NCBI GenBank assembly: GCA_028829895.1
Contig: CM054177.1
Span: 30,391,564-30,455,563, forward strand
Direction: 5' to 3'
DNA length: 64,000 bases
Origin: Sinotaia quadrata
Lineage: Eukaryota; Mollusca; Gastropoda; Architaenioglossa; Viviparidae
Every line of letters begins with the position of its first letter. Position 1 is the first letter of the stretch. The notes below the pieces were generated by a model. The model was not told the DNA's origin and ran no database searches. It worked only from the letters and a program-made list of their open reading frames with translations. Both the position numbers and the translations under genes were made by a program. This document shows positions 26,801 to 34,779 of this stretch, in pieces.

Positions 26801-29574
26801 AATTAGTAGTAATATAGCAGAAATAGTGATAGCTATTCTAGTAGTAATTAGTAGTAATTATGGGGGTAGTATGAAATACAGGGTAAAAGAAGTTTAATAT
26901 TGTTTTGCACTTGTCCTCACGCTTAGACAACCACATGCCCACCCACACTTCAGAAGTGTCAGGTGATACCAAGTATTTGAAGATTAAAGATATTATAAAT
27001 ATTAATAATCAGAAAAAACGGCTATTAACCCCACCCCCACCCCGTCCCAACCTGACGTAAAGACGTTAAAGCAACACTTAAAATGAAAACGCAAATACTG
27101 GTGAACTTAGGGACACATGAAAATTTTATAGAAATGAAGTAACGGTGGCAGAAAGATTGTTATAAAATCAAAATGACGAAAGCGCTTTCTGACAGTTCGA
27201 TTTTAATTATTATAGTGTCCACTGTGTTAAATAGAGTAGGAATTTTTGTCGGTATATTTCTTTAGACTTGCCAGGGATGACTATTAAGTTGACCGTGATG
27301 GCTTGGTGAGTCTCACATGGGCCTCGTCAGCAGTTTGGCACATTGCAGACTTTGGGTTTTGCATTGGTACACGGATTCAGCCGTGGCCTGTTCTGTTCAT
27401 CACTCAACAAGTAAAAACAGGTGGCAGGTATTTGGCATGCAGGGTGTCAGTAGAATGCTGATTTTAAGATAAAAGCTTCTTCGCTAAATTTACAGCAGAC
27501 TATAAAGTAATAACTGATGCACCAGACAGAGATCATTCATATGTAGACGGAGAGAACATAAGATAGATGAGTGAAAGAAGGAATAGAAAAGAATTAATCA
27601 AATTAACAAATACATAAATAAATGAATATACATAAATGCACACAGATATAATGGTTGATGCGTGTGGAGTTTATATATGACCCTGTTATAGTATCAATTA
27701 TTAAGACTACTGGTTTAGATATTTAATATTAATACTATGGCATAATCTACTCCTTCAATCACTATATTAATACTATGGCATAAATCTACTCCTTCAATCA
27801 CTATATTAATACTATGGCATAAATATACTCCTTCAATCACTATATTAATACTATGGCATAAATCTACTCCTTCAATCACTATATTAATACTATGGCAATA
27901 CTACTCCTTCAATCACTATATTAATACTATGGCATAATCTACTCCTTCAATCACTATATTAATACTCTGGCATAATCTACTCCTTCAATCAATATATTAA
28001 TACTATGGCATAAATCTACTCCTTCAATCACTATATTAATACTATGGCAATACTACTCCTTCAATCACTATATTAATCCATAATCCATAATTAATGGCAT
28101 AATCCACTCCTTCAATCACTATATTAATACTATGGCATAAATCTACTCCTTCAATCACTATATTAATATCTGTTGCAATAATTTAATGGAACAATTATTT
28201 AATTTAATATAATGACTAACAAACTAGTTAAAGTTGCCTCTATAATAGGCGAATATTATCTCTTCCTCCATTAATTAACACTCATTCATCCAATATGTGG
28301 CTGTTCCCAGTCGATCCCAATTAATGGTTCATCCAAAGAATTAATTAAGATATGTAGAAAGATAACAACAATTTAATAATAGGAATAACTACAAATAATA
28401 TTGTAGAGGAAGCGAGCATGCGTTATAATCTCCGTTACCAGTTATCTCCACTATACATCTATTCGAAATGATTGTTAATTAATTAATTCATTCATTTATT
28501 CATTGTTAATTCACAAGAGACCTAAATTAACTGCCATTGCTGAAAAGATTTAATATGTAAGTCTATTGTTATCGATTTCAAATATAAATATTTAATTCAT
28601 CGTGGTGTTTTTCACAATTTTATTTTTTTGATTTTGCCACCTGAGGCATTTTAGTGAGCCACAAAGGTGACAGTATCATCAAATTGCTGAATGTCCAGAC
28701 AGAAATTAATAAAACATGTAGGATTAGTAATAAAGAAATGACAACACAGAATGTAGGCATATTACTCTTAATATGATTGATTTGAGTGGTAGGCTCACAC
28801 AGTAATGACAACAAACTGTCTAGACATATCACCATTAATATGATTTGAGTGGTAGGCTCACACAAAGGACACGACAACACAAAATGAAAACATATCACCC
28901 ATTATATGATTCAAGTGGCAGGCTCACACAGTAATGACAACCATGATGACAGTGTATATGCTGAGGTAGCAGTCGTTTTGACAGAATTACTTATAGTAGA
29001 GTGGTTGCGGTAGTATTGATTTCTCAATCTATTTTGGGTAGCCAAATTCACACATCATTTTAGAATTGTTTAATACTGCACACTCACGTAGCCTGATGGG
29101 ATATCTGCCAATGAGAAATGTTACACACTCACCTGCTCTGATGGGATATCTGCCAGTAAGAAATGCTGCACACTCACGTGATCTGATGGGATATCTGCCA
29201 ATGAGAAATGTTACACACTCACCTGCTCTGATGGGATATCTGCCAGTAAGAAATGCTGCACACTCACCTGCTCTGATGGGATATCTGCCAGTAAGAAATG
29301 CTGCACACTCACCTGCTCTGATGGGATATCTGCCAGTAAGAAATGCTGCTCTGCTCGGTGTACAAATGCTGGCTGCGGCAAGACTGTGTGTCATCTTCGT
29401 ACCCTGGGTGGCCAGCTTGTCAAGGTTTGGGGTTCGCAGTGTGGTGTTTCCAAAACACCCGAGATCACCATAGCCCATATCATCTGCCATCAGCAGTAAA
29501 ATGTTGGGTGTCTGCTGAGTGCCTCCAGATGACACAGCAAACAACACCACAACACAGAGAATTCCGTGCAACAT
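12359..29574 (-). CDS. Steroid sulfatase / arylsulfatase (STS-ARSE group) family gene
   Basis: Eight exons on the - strand: 29313-29574 (ATG to donor), 25571-25693, 23887-23993, 23172-23407, 19369-19537, 15493-15688, 13438-13722 and 12359-12711. All have GT-AG borders and matching phases and total 1731 nt, 576 residues, close to the roughly 580 of human STS. The order is: signal peptide (about 1-18); metal-binding DD at 31-32; catalytic [12 protein letters not shown] with the formylglycine Cys at 71; GKWHLG with Lys130; a two-helix membrane hairpin at about 181-203 and 209-232, the mark of the STS/ARSE group; LHTHTAL with His289; TSDNGG with Asp341; KGGK with Lys367; [12 protein letters not shown]; and the C-terminal [15 protein letters not shown] and WKPWKQP blocks. 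Family knowledge: hydrolyses sulfate esters in the ER/lysosomal system after Cys-to-formylglycine conversion. The substrate cannot be told from sequence; a steroid, another arylsulfate or a glycan is possible. Introns hold many minisatellites, a MULE relic and a LINE relic. Confidence 0.93.
13190..13415. repeat. Minisatellite in sulfatase intron 7, about 43-bp unit
   Basis: About five copies built on CTACAGCTAAACTTCTCT and CTCAAGAGACTTAAGTCA, next to the donor of exon 7 but not including it. Confidence 0.75.
13438..13722 (-). CDS. Sulfatase exon 7
   Basis: Encodes [51 protein letters not shown] and [19 protein letters not shown]. It contains Lys367 of the active site. The donor is GTAAATAT. 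The acceptor is embedded in a minisatellite that repeats it (13695-13965). Confidence 0.93.
13695..13965 (-). repeat. Minisatellite repeating the exon 7 acceptor of the sulfatase
   Basis: On the - strand each unit reads TTTACACGTGCGTTAG and then G(G/T)G(G/C)CAAA, that is the acceptor and first exon bases. One copy (about 13796-13832) repeats about 24 bp of the exon start, up to ATGGATCTC. Five or six imperfect copies are present. Confidence 0.85.
14012..14184. mobile_element. Short inverted-repeat element (MITE-like)
   Basis: The left end is CAGTGCCGTCTTAAC. The right end, read in reverse complement, is CAGGGCCGTTTTAATGC, so the termini match imperfectly. Inner GGGCAGCTGCCC and GCACTGCCCGTGGGCC are GC-rich. 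It is about 173 bp with no coding. The flanks ATGATTGT and ATATTGTA resemble a decayed 8-bp duplication, which would fit a hAT-derived element. Confidence 0.6.
14245..14370. repeat. Two-copy tandem repeat, about 57 bp
   Basis: TCTGTAAATGTCCCTCAGCA and following bases are present twice in sulfatase intron 6. Confidence 0.8.
14665..15295. repeat. Minisatellite, 97-bp unit
   Basis: Six nearly identical 97-bp copies containing AAGATGTCACACAGTAAGGC and CTCCACAGACATTAAGAC, in sulfatase intron 6. The copies differ mainly at A/G and T/C sites, which suggests recent spreading. Confidence 0.9.
15493..15688 (-). CDS. Sulfatase exon 6 (DNGG metal-binding block)
   Basis: Encodes [36 protein letters not shown] and GYNGVFK. 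Phase 0 in and phase 1 out. TSDNGG supplies calcium-site Asp341 and Asn342. Confidence 0.93.
15800..16335. repeat. Minisatellite, about 52-bp unit
   Basis: About ten diverged copies built on AATCCAAGAAAGGGTTAA and AACTGATTGC, in sulfatase intron 5. Confidence 0.8.
16380..16670. repeat. Minisatellite, about 37-bp unit
   Basis: About six copies of AGCATTGTTACCATGAATA and GATTTTATGAGTCAA. Confidence 0.85.
16940..17280. repeat. Minisatellite, about 68-bp unit
   Basis: Five copies with GACGACACAACGTGTACTAA and GTGTGTCCTTAAATCATT. Confidence 0.88.
17280..17675. repeat. Purine-rich tract and (TC)n microsatellite
   Basis: 17280-17490 is almost pure A/G (GAGAGAAAGAGG type). 17619-17674 is an uninterrupted CT dinucleotide run of about 55 bp. 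Open frames across these are compositional. Confidence 0.9.
17830..19015 (+). mobile_element. Degenerate LINE ORF2 C-terminal region
   Basis: Shifted frames give [18 protein letters not shown] near 17880, then near 18600 [20 protein letters not shown] and [20 protein letters not shown], then [19 protein letters not shown] and [18 protein letters not shown]. The order and motifs are those of the C-terminal region of a common animal non-LTR retrotransposon family. Many frameshifts and stops show it is dead. It lies in sulfatase intron 5, antisense to the gene. Confidence 0.82.
19369..19537 (-). CDS. Sulfatase exon 5
   Basis: Acceptor TTTTCGACAG and donor GTCAGG. Encodes [29 protein letters not shown] and [18 protein letters not shown]; the HTHTAL histidine is a conserved active-site residue. 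The upstream intron is a long minisatellite that begins at this acceptor's pyrimidine tract. Confidence 0.92.
19538..20115. repeat. Minisatellite starting at the exon 5 acceptor of the sulfatase
   Basis: About thirteen copies of a 44-51 bp unit with AATAAAACGTGACTGTAAGA and GCTTGTACTTATATGTCCAA. The first unit overlaps the pyrimidine tract of the acceptor; in later units the CAG is lost (CAT or CATA on the - strand). Confidence 0.88.
20165..20340. repeat. Minisatellite, 41-bp unit
   Basis: Four near-identical copies of CAATGAGGACTCCCACTGCC and AAAGAGTGGTAAATGTAACG. Confidence 0.9.
20340..21090. other. Intronic AT-rich DNA with (AG)n microsatellite
   Basis: No exon seen. A TATATACA/(AG)n run lies at 20770-20832. 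It is part of sulfatase intron 4. Confidence 0.5.
21090..21730. repeat. Minisatellite, about 45-bp unit
   Basis: About fourteen diverged copies of GTGACAAGGGTTAAAGATAT and AGCTCAATGCATTTTAAG. Confidence 0.88.
21730..22580. other. Unique intronic sequence
   Basis: Sulfatase intron 4. Less repetitive and higher GC than its surroundings. I could identify no exon or known element in it. Confidence 0.4.
22580..22825. repeat. Minisatellite, 40-bp unit
   Basis: Six almost perfect copies of AATAATTCGTGACGACTAAA and ACTCTGTCTCAATGCATATA. Confidence 0.92.
22970..23150. repeat. Irregular repeat near the exon 4 donor
   Basis: Three or four loose copies with ACCTGAAGAAGCGTTTTATA / GGTCTGAAGATCTAAC, ending about 20 bp from the exon 4 donor. 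Confidence 0.65.
23172..23407 (-). CDS. Sulfatase exon 4 (membrane hairpin)
   Basis: Begins [16 protein letters not shown] and then has two hydrophobic helices ([20 protein letters not shown] and [17 protein letters not shown]), ending LNSFVF with AG, which joins G of exon 5 to give FRNYE. The two-helix insertion is specific to the STS/ARSD/E/F/H branch of sulfatases. Confidence 0.9.
23560..23760. repeat. Minisatellite, 62-bp unit, in sulfatase intron 3
   Basis: Three copies with GCTCTCGTTGGCAATGTGAA and TTTCATTAACAACGTTTCAA. Confidence 0.88.
23887..23993 (-). CDS. Sulfatase exon 3 (GKWHLG block)
   Basis: Encodes [20 protein letters not shown] and [15 protein letters not shown]. The Gly codon of GKWHLG is split over the intron, exactly fitting exon 2. 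The donor is GTTAGT. Confidence 0.92.
24070..24305. repeat. Minisatellite, 28-bp unit
   Basis: About eight copies of GTGGGCGACATTTTACAAAC and GACACTTA, upstream (in gene direction) of sulfatase exon 3. Confidence 0.9.
24446..25240 (-). pseudogene. MULE-type transposase relic inside sulfatase intron 2
   Basis: The - strand reads [80 protein letters not shown] and [20 protein letters not shown], then after a small deletion and frame changes [16 protein letters not shown] and [17 protein letters not shown]. This is the MULE transposase core: TDFE holds a catalytic acidic pair, GCFYHF the conserved C/H block, and NNSVEGWH the third region. No N-terminal part or terminal repeats are found; the 5' side abuts the exon 2 minisatellite. 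Same orientation as the host gene. Confidence 0.88.
25245..25620 (-). repeat. Minisatellite repeating the 3' edge and donor of sulfatase exon 2
   Basis: On the - strand each unit carries GTCGCCAAAACAGCTGGGTA, TACCACAGCAATACTAG and then GTCAGTAAAG, that is about 40 bp of exon end plus the donor. About seven imperfect copies follow the true exon within the intron. Some lost the middle part. Confidence 0.88.
25571..25693 (-). CDS. Sulfatase exon 2
   Basis: Acceptor CAATTCTAG and donor GTCAGTAAAG. Phase 1 in and phase 1 out. It encodes [20 protein letters not shown] and [19 protein letters not shown], which sits between the catalytic Cys block and GKWHLG as in the family. About 40 bp at its 3' edge are repeated in the intron at 25245-25570. 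Confidence 0.9.
25725..25835. repeat. Short tandem repeat, about 50-bp unit
   Basis: AAGTTACAACAGGTCATATT and TACAAAAAG occur two to three times upstream of sulfatase exon 2. Confidence 0.8.
26095..26450. repeat. Minisatellite, about 45-bp unit
   Basis: About eight copies of TTTTGTAAGAACAGTGTT, GTAGTGTTAGTGATGGTAAT. Confidence 0.88.
26500..26870. repeat. Minisatellite, 45-bp unit
   Basis: About seven copies of AGTAGTAATATAGTATAAAT and AGTGATAGCAATTCTAGCAG. The open frame across it is a repeat artefact. Confidence 0.88.
27000..27650 (+). mobile_element. Unclassified dispersed repeat, copy 1
   Basis: Matches the reverse complement of about 44800-45340 over several hundred bases. Shared blocks include CAACCTGACGTAAA/CAACCTGACATAAA, TAGAAATGAAGTAA, TATATTTCTTTAGACTTG, GGGTTTTGCATTG and AGATAGATGAGTGAAAG. 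It lies in sulfatase intron 1. No coding capacity is seen. It may be a SINE or a LINE/DNA element tail. Confidence 0.75.
27720..28175. repeat. Minisatellite, 39-40 bp unit
   Basis: About eleven copies of ATATTAATACTATGGCATAA and ATCTACTCCTTCAATCACT. Confidence 0.9.
28175..28690. other. AT-rich intronic DNA
   Basis: Sulfatase intron 1. No exon or recognisable element seen. Confidence 0.4.
28690..28935. repeat. Tandem repeat, about 60-85 bp unit
   Basis: Three to four copies carrying AGTGGTAGGCTCACACA and AATGACAACA and CATATCACC. Confidence 0.75.
29071..29345 (-). repeat. 45-bp minisatellite duplicating the catalytic-motif end and donor of sulfatase exon 1
   Basis: Six units with a strict 45-bp period (donor-equivalent positions 29086, 29131, 29176, 29221, 29266 and 29311). 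On the - strand each reads GCAGCATTTCTTACTGGCAG, ATATCCCATCAGAGCAG and GTGAGTGT, encoding [15 protein letters not shown] or variants such as [15 protein letters not shown]. The reading frame stays open through all copies. Four copies keep the strong GCAG/GTGAG donor. Two (29086, 29176) have CGTGAG instead. Confidence 0.93.
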
Positions 29575-29589
29575 CCTGTCTGTAGGAGT
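29313..29589 (-). CDS. Sulfatase exon 1 (first coding exon, catalytic Cys motif)
   Basis: Acceptor TTTTCTTTCAG precedes ACTCCTACAGACAGG and ATG at 29574-29572. The exon encodes a hydrophobic signal peptide ([14 protein letters not shown]), [16 protein letters not shown] and [20 protein letters not shown]. The donor GCAG/GTGAGTG at 29313/29312 is in phase 1 and joins exon 2 to give RAGMAPT. Both edges are repeated in tandem outside the exon, so donor and acceptor choice is not certain; this pair gives the family-like length. Confidence 0.88.
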
Positions 29590-29845
29590 CTGAAAGAAAA
29601 GTAGGGCATACAACATCCTGTCTGTAGGAGTCTGAAAGAAAAGTAGGGCGTACATCCTGTTTGTAGGAGTCTGAAAGAAAAGTAGGGCATACAACATCGT
29701 GTCTGTAGGAGTCTGAAAAGCAGGGCATACGACATCCTGTCTGTAGGAGTCTGAAAGAAAAGCAGGGCATACAACATCGTGTATGCAGGTGCCTGAAAGA
29801 AAAGTAAGGCGTACATCCTGTCTAGAGGTGTCTGAAAGAACTCAC
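29571..29845 (-). repeat. 38-42 bp minisatellite duplicating the acceptor and start codon of sulfatase exon 1
   Basis: About seven copies. On the - strand each has TACTTTTCTTTCAG, ACTCCTACAGACAGG and ATG or a near variant (ACG). Repeat starts lie at 29571, 29613, 29652, 29694, 29732, 29774 and 29813. The proximal copies are open in frame with the sulfatase and would encode [14 protein letters not shown] repeats. Confidence 0.9.
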
Positions 29846-29849
29846 ACAT

Positions 29850-30640
29850 AGCAAGCAGTGCTAGAAATTCTACTACTCTGTAACTCAGATGTAACACAGA
29901 AGCACTACATATTCTCTTCTGTGTTTGTGACTTAATTGTGACATATATCTCGCTGTGTTTATGATAGTTATCAAAAGTTCTACTGCGCATGTGACATCAC
30001 TAAGCGACAGAATTATCTGCCTTTGAAAGTGTGTGATGGTCTTGAATAAGGTGTTAGAAATAAAAAATAAAATAAACATGTATTACACCTTTATAAATCT
30101 ATTACTTTAAATTATGTGCCGTTGAAGAAAACGTATTACTGTCAGGTTTCTCGATCAGAAATTTTATTCAACATAAGTTTTTATATAGTTCAGTCTCTGA
30201 AATGTATTATAGATTTTAGTTGTGTTTAGAAAGTAATCTCCTGACTACATTATTTACAAACCTATATCTACCAGAACATTGTGTTTTACAGGCATCTAGG
30301 TATCCTTCACATTTAACTACACCATCTAGAGACCTCTATCTATTCAGAGCATAGTTTACTACACACCTTACTATACCCTCAACAGCTTCTTAACCTACTT
30401 CACAATCTGCAAGATTCTTTGCTTACTATAATAAACCTCTTGGTTTACTACACCCTCTACAGACTTTGCTTTTTTACACTATTTACAAGCTATCTGTCGT
30501 GAACATAGCTTACTATACTCTTTACAGGCCTCTTAGTTTATTACAAACTCTACATTTAACTTACCACGCCCTCTAAAGTCCATGTTATCACTACCTCACA
30601 AAGTCTTTGTTGCCACTACATTATTTAGAATCAGTCCATG
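29850..30640. other. Likely sulfatase 5' region
   Basis: Upstream of the first coding exon on the - strand. A non-coding first exon and the promoter should lie here or further right, but no reliable signal identifies them. Loose CTCTACAGACC-type repeats occur at 30300-30560. Confidence 0.35.
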
Positions 30641-30960
30641 TTGCCATTTCTTTATTCATAATCAGTCCTGTTACCACTACTTAGAATCAGTCCATGTTGC
30701 CACTATCTAAATAGAATCAGTTCATGTTGCCACTATCTAAATAGAATCAGTCCTTGATGCCACTAACTAAATAGAATCAGTTCATGTTGCCACTACCTAA
30801 TTAGAAACAGTCCATGATGCCACTACCTAAATAGAATCAGTCCATGTTGCTACTACCTAAATAGAATCAGTCCATGTTGCCACTACCTAATTAGAATCTG
30901 TCCTTGATGCCACTACTTAAATAGAATCAGTCCATATTGCCATTACTTTATATAATGTAA
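30640..30960. repeat. Minisatellite, about 30-bp unit
   Basis: About ten copies of CACTACCTAAATAGAATCAG and TCCATGTTGC. Confidence 0.88.
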
Positions 30961-31509
30961 GATTATACATATCCTAGGGCAAATTGCATGAATACATTTT
31001 GAATTTTTGTATTGCTTCTTTGTTATTATTGTAATGAGTATATTTTGTTGTCGACTGTTGGTATGATGTAACATTCTTTATCTAACTGTGCAGTCAATCG
31101 CTCGTTCTCACTTCGCATCTTATGCATGCTGCTAAGACATGATACTCCAGAACGGAAACTGTTAGATCTGACAAGTAGTTCTACAGGGAGGTGACACAAA
31201 AAAGGGGGGGGGGGCGATCTTAATTTGATGTTTGATTGCCATATATGGTTAGATGCTTTCCCTCGTAAGATGTAGACAAAAAGGGGAATGCAAAACACGG
31301 GGGTAATTTTATTCTATTAATTGTCATTTACAACTGCGTCTTCTAAGGAGAAAGTCTGAAAAACTGTGAATCCAAACCGAAACCATTTTGGAAACACCAA
31401 TATTAGTATGTACATATAGTGACAGAATGAAAGTGGAATAGAAGTGTTTTTATTATTATTTGAATATTAGAGACTGTTATTTATTATTCATATTTATGTG
31501 TGAACACTA

Positions 31510-31835
31510 ATATATGTATTCCTCATCAGAGATGCATTATGTGGCATTAGTAAGTGTTTTGTCTCACTCTGTGAATTTATTATGATGCATTAAGTGGCAC
31601 TAGCAAACATTTTGTAAGTAAATTTATTATGATGCATTATGTGGCATTAGTAAACATTTTGTAAGTAAATTTATTATGATGCATTAAGTGGCACTAGCAA
31701 ACATTTTGTAAGTAAATTTATTATGATGCATTAAGTGGCACTAGCAAACATTTTGTAAGTAAATTTATTATGATGCATTACGTGGCACTAGCAAACATTT
31801 TGTAAGTAAATTTATTTTGATGCAATTTGTAAGCG
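31510..31835. repeat. Minisatellite, 47-bp unit
   Basis: Six copies of TTATTATGATGCATTAAGTG and GCACTAGCAAACATTTTGTA. Confidence 0.9.
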
Positions 31836-32049
31836 CACGTGTTGTAATTGTGAAATTCTAACATATTCTTTTATTTATATATAAGTAAAGCGTGTCCACT
31901 GGAAAACATTATTAGTGAGTTGTAATAATAAATTGTTCTTTTTAACTATCTGGAAATGTTATATTTATTGTCTTGGTATGACAACTGATGGAACTATAAT
32001 TCTTAACATGTGGCAAATTGTTTTAGTTGTTGAGCTGGCTAGCATGCCA

Positions 32050-32530
32050 ACATTTATTGATTTAATACAACAATGCCATGGAATTGTATTAAGATTATAA
32101 TTGATTTGTTGATTTAATACAACAATGCCATGGAATTGTATTAAGATTATAATTGATTTGTTGATTTAATACAACAATGCCATGGAATTGTATTAAGATT
32201 ATAATTGATTTGTTGATTTAATACAACAATGCCATGGAATTGTATTAAGATTATAATTGATTTGTTGATTTAATACAACAATGCCATGGAATTGTATTAA
32301 GATTATAATTGATTTGTTGATTTAATACAACAATGCCATGGAATTGTATTAAGATTATAATTGATTTGTTGATTTAATACAACAATGCCATGGAATTGTA
32401 TTAAGATTATAATTGATTTGTTGATTTAATACAACAATGCCATGGAATTGTATTAAGATTATAATTGATTTGTTGATTTAATACAACAATGCCATTGAAT
32501 TGTACTGAAATTATAATTGATTTATTGTTA
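32050..32530. repeat. Minisatellite, 52-bp unit, nearly identical copies
   Basis: About nine copies of TTGATTTAATACAACAATGC and CATGGAATTGTATTAAGATT. Inner copies look identical, so the array is recently homogenised. Only the last copy diverges. Confidence 0.93.
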
Positions 32531-32714
32531 GTAATATTGTAAGGAACCACAATACAATTCTCGCAACAGCCACTGCATTTAATTGTTAGAAATATGAATA
32601 TGCTACAAGGAAATTTATATTTTGGTTAGCTAGATACTATGATTTCGGTCTACCAGTGACGTCATTCAGTAAACCAAACGAGACAGAACTCGCCAGCATT
32701 ATCAATGGCACCAG

Positions 32715-33125
32715 TGAAGGAGAATGGATTGATGGTGTGACGCTCTATTGCATTGCTGAAATAGAATTAATGGGGTGACGCTCTATTGCATTGCTGAAAT
32801 AGAACTAATGGGGTGATGCTCTATTGCATTGCTGAAATAGAACTAACGGGGTGACGCTCTATCGCATTGCTGAAATAGAACTAATGGGGTGATGCTCTAT
32901 TGCATTGCTGAAATAGAACTCATGCCGTGATGCTCTATTGCACTGCTGAAATAGAACTCATGGCGTGACACTCTGCATGTAATGCTGATACAAGATCAAT
33001 GGTGGTACTCTATTGCACTGCAGAAACTGGACTAATGGCATGGCGCTCCTTTGCACTGCTGAACTAGAATTAATGGGTTAATGCCGTATTGCACTGCTGA
33101 TATAGGATTAATGGCGTGATGCTCG
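32715..33125. repeat. Minisatellite, about 38-40 bp unit
   Basis: About ten copies of GACGCTCTATTGCATTGCTG and AAATAGAACTAATGGGGTG, more diverged to the right. Confidence 0.88.
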
Positions 33126-33259
33126 CAAAGATTGTGACACAAAACATCCTTAGTTATGCCCGCGAAGAACGGCCTATCTCATTTCTAACCGAAGATGTCA
33201 AGAATTCAACCTGTAAACGATTCACGAAAAGTTAATTCCTGTACAGATGACTTTCATAA

Positions 33260-33670
33260 ATAATTCTAGTCCTATATTGTTGATATGTGCCTTGTGTTGC
33301 TGACAGGTGCCCTCTGTTACTGATATGTGCCTGTATTGCTGACAAGTGTCCTATGTTGCCGACATGTGCTCTGTGTTGCTGACCAGTGCTCTTTGTTGCC
33401 GACATGTGCCTTGTGTTGCTGACAAGTGCCATATGTTGCCGATATGTGCCATGTGTTGCTGACAAATGTCCCATGTTTCCAACATGTGTCCTGTGTTGCT
33501 GAGAAGTGTCCTATGTTACCGACATGTGCCCTGTGTTGCTGACAAGTGCCATATGTTGCCGATATGTGCCCTGTGTTGCTGACAAATGCTTCATGTTGCC
33601 TACATGTGCCCTGTGTTGCTGACAAGTGCCCTATGTTGCCGACATATTCCCTTTGTTGCTGACTTACCAT
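33260..33670. repeat. Minisatellite, about 20/40-bp unit
   Basis: About twenty half-units such as TGTTGCTGACAAGTGCC and TGTTGCCGACATGTGCC. Open frames encoding HVGNIGHLSATQ-type repeats are artefacts of the array. Confidence 0.88.
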
Positions 33671-34029
33671 GTGAGAACCAGCCTGGAATTATCGCAGTTA
33701 CTGAAATACAATTTTTCCCCCAGCAGAAATCTTCGTTTAGGTGCAATCTAACCGTTCAACAGTGACTCCAGATATTAACACTTGTGTCAGAGTGAGAGTT
33801 ATTTCCCTTATAATGATGCTCAAGCCGATTTTTGAATTTCCTCAAGCGATCAGCAAACTCCACATTAGTCATGCGTTAAGTCAGTCCGGATACCTTCAAA
33901 TACTGAGAATGGGCACATACTTCCGCGAGCATGCACAGTGTGCCAGAGTGGATCTCGAAAGCTTTTACTTTTACTGCCAAATAAAAATCACTTTTTTTGT
34001 TCAATAAATAGGCTAATAAATGAAGGTTT

Positions 34030-34545
34030 CACTTCTGCTTTCAGCTTTTCCCTAATTTTACAGACGGACTGAGAAATGTTCTGTCCTTGAATGATGAGAT
34101 TTCTATTTTACAAGGGGGAGGTATTGTGACAAGTTTGACGAGAGTGAATGTTTTGAGTTATAGTTTGGGATCTGATTGCCCGGGTGGACAAGAATCTTTA
34201 ACGTTTGCTGACAATAACACACTGACCTGATTTATCGTCTCCTCCAACAACTAGACACTGAGCTACAGAAATCAGTTAAGGCTCATCCTTCAGTCACGAT
34301 TCTCGATCAGAACTGTTGTACTACAGGTCAATGCACTACATTTAGGCGGCTAAAGTTTGTCCTCACTATAGAAATAAATTACCTAGTAACATTACTCACC
34401 CAAACAGGTTTTAAATATTGTGCCTTTCGCTGGAATATTATTGATGTTTGTGTCCCGGTATATGCGTCAACGAATCAGATTTCTGAAAAAAGAAACACAA
34501 ATCACTTGAAAATCTCACTTCAGGGTCCCCCTTTCTGACGGCCGA
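34030..34545 (+). mobile_element. Possible 3' end of an LTR retrotransposon (PPT plus partial LTR)
   Basis: An open stretch encodes TDGLRNVLSLNDEISILQGG and ends in the purine run CAAGGGGGAGGTA, directly followed by TGTGACAAGT at 34125. This is the usual arrangement of an ORF end, polypurine tract and LTR start (TG). No second LTR or pol domains were found nearby, so it would be a truncated remnant. Confidence 0.35.
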
Positions 34546-34779
34546 GTAGCGTTAGTCAAACTATTTAGGTCAACTTTAGGAAATACTAACACTATTGCTT
34601 TGGTATAAAGCTGTTCCAGGCCATACATTACAGCTTTAAAACTTAGGAGTTGTACTTGACCTTGTACTCAGGTGCTTACGTGTGCACTGGCGGTTTTTAT
34701 TTAAAGTGCACGCGTACGTGCGCTGTCTTGTTCATTTGTTTCGCTCCAGTTATATCCCGTATTAATTACCAGAAACGCT

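Noticed and set aside
29066..29473. 135-codon + strand open frame with [12 protein letters not shown] repeats
   Set aside because: Antisense shadow of the sulfatase exon 1 array; a 45-bp repeat keeps several frames open.
33232..33670. Open frames encoding repeated HVGNIGHLSATQ-like sequence
   Set aside because: Entirely within a minisatellite; the frame is open because of unit sequence, not selection.
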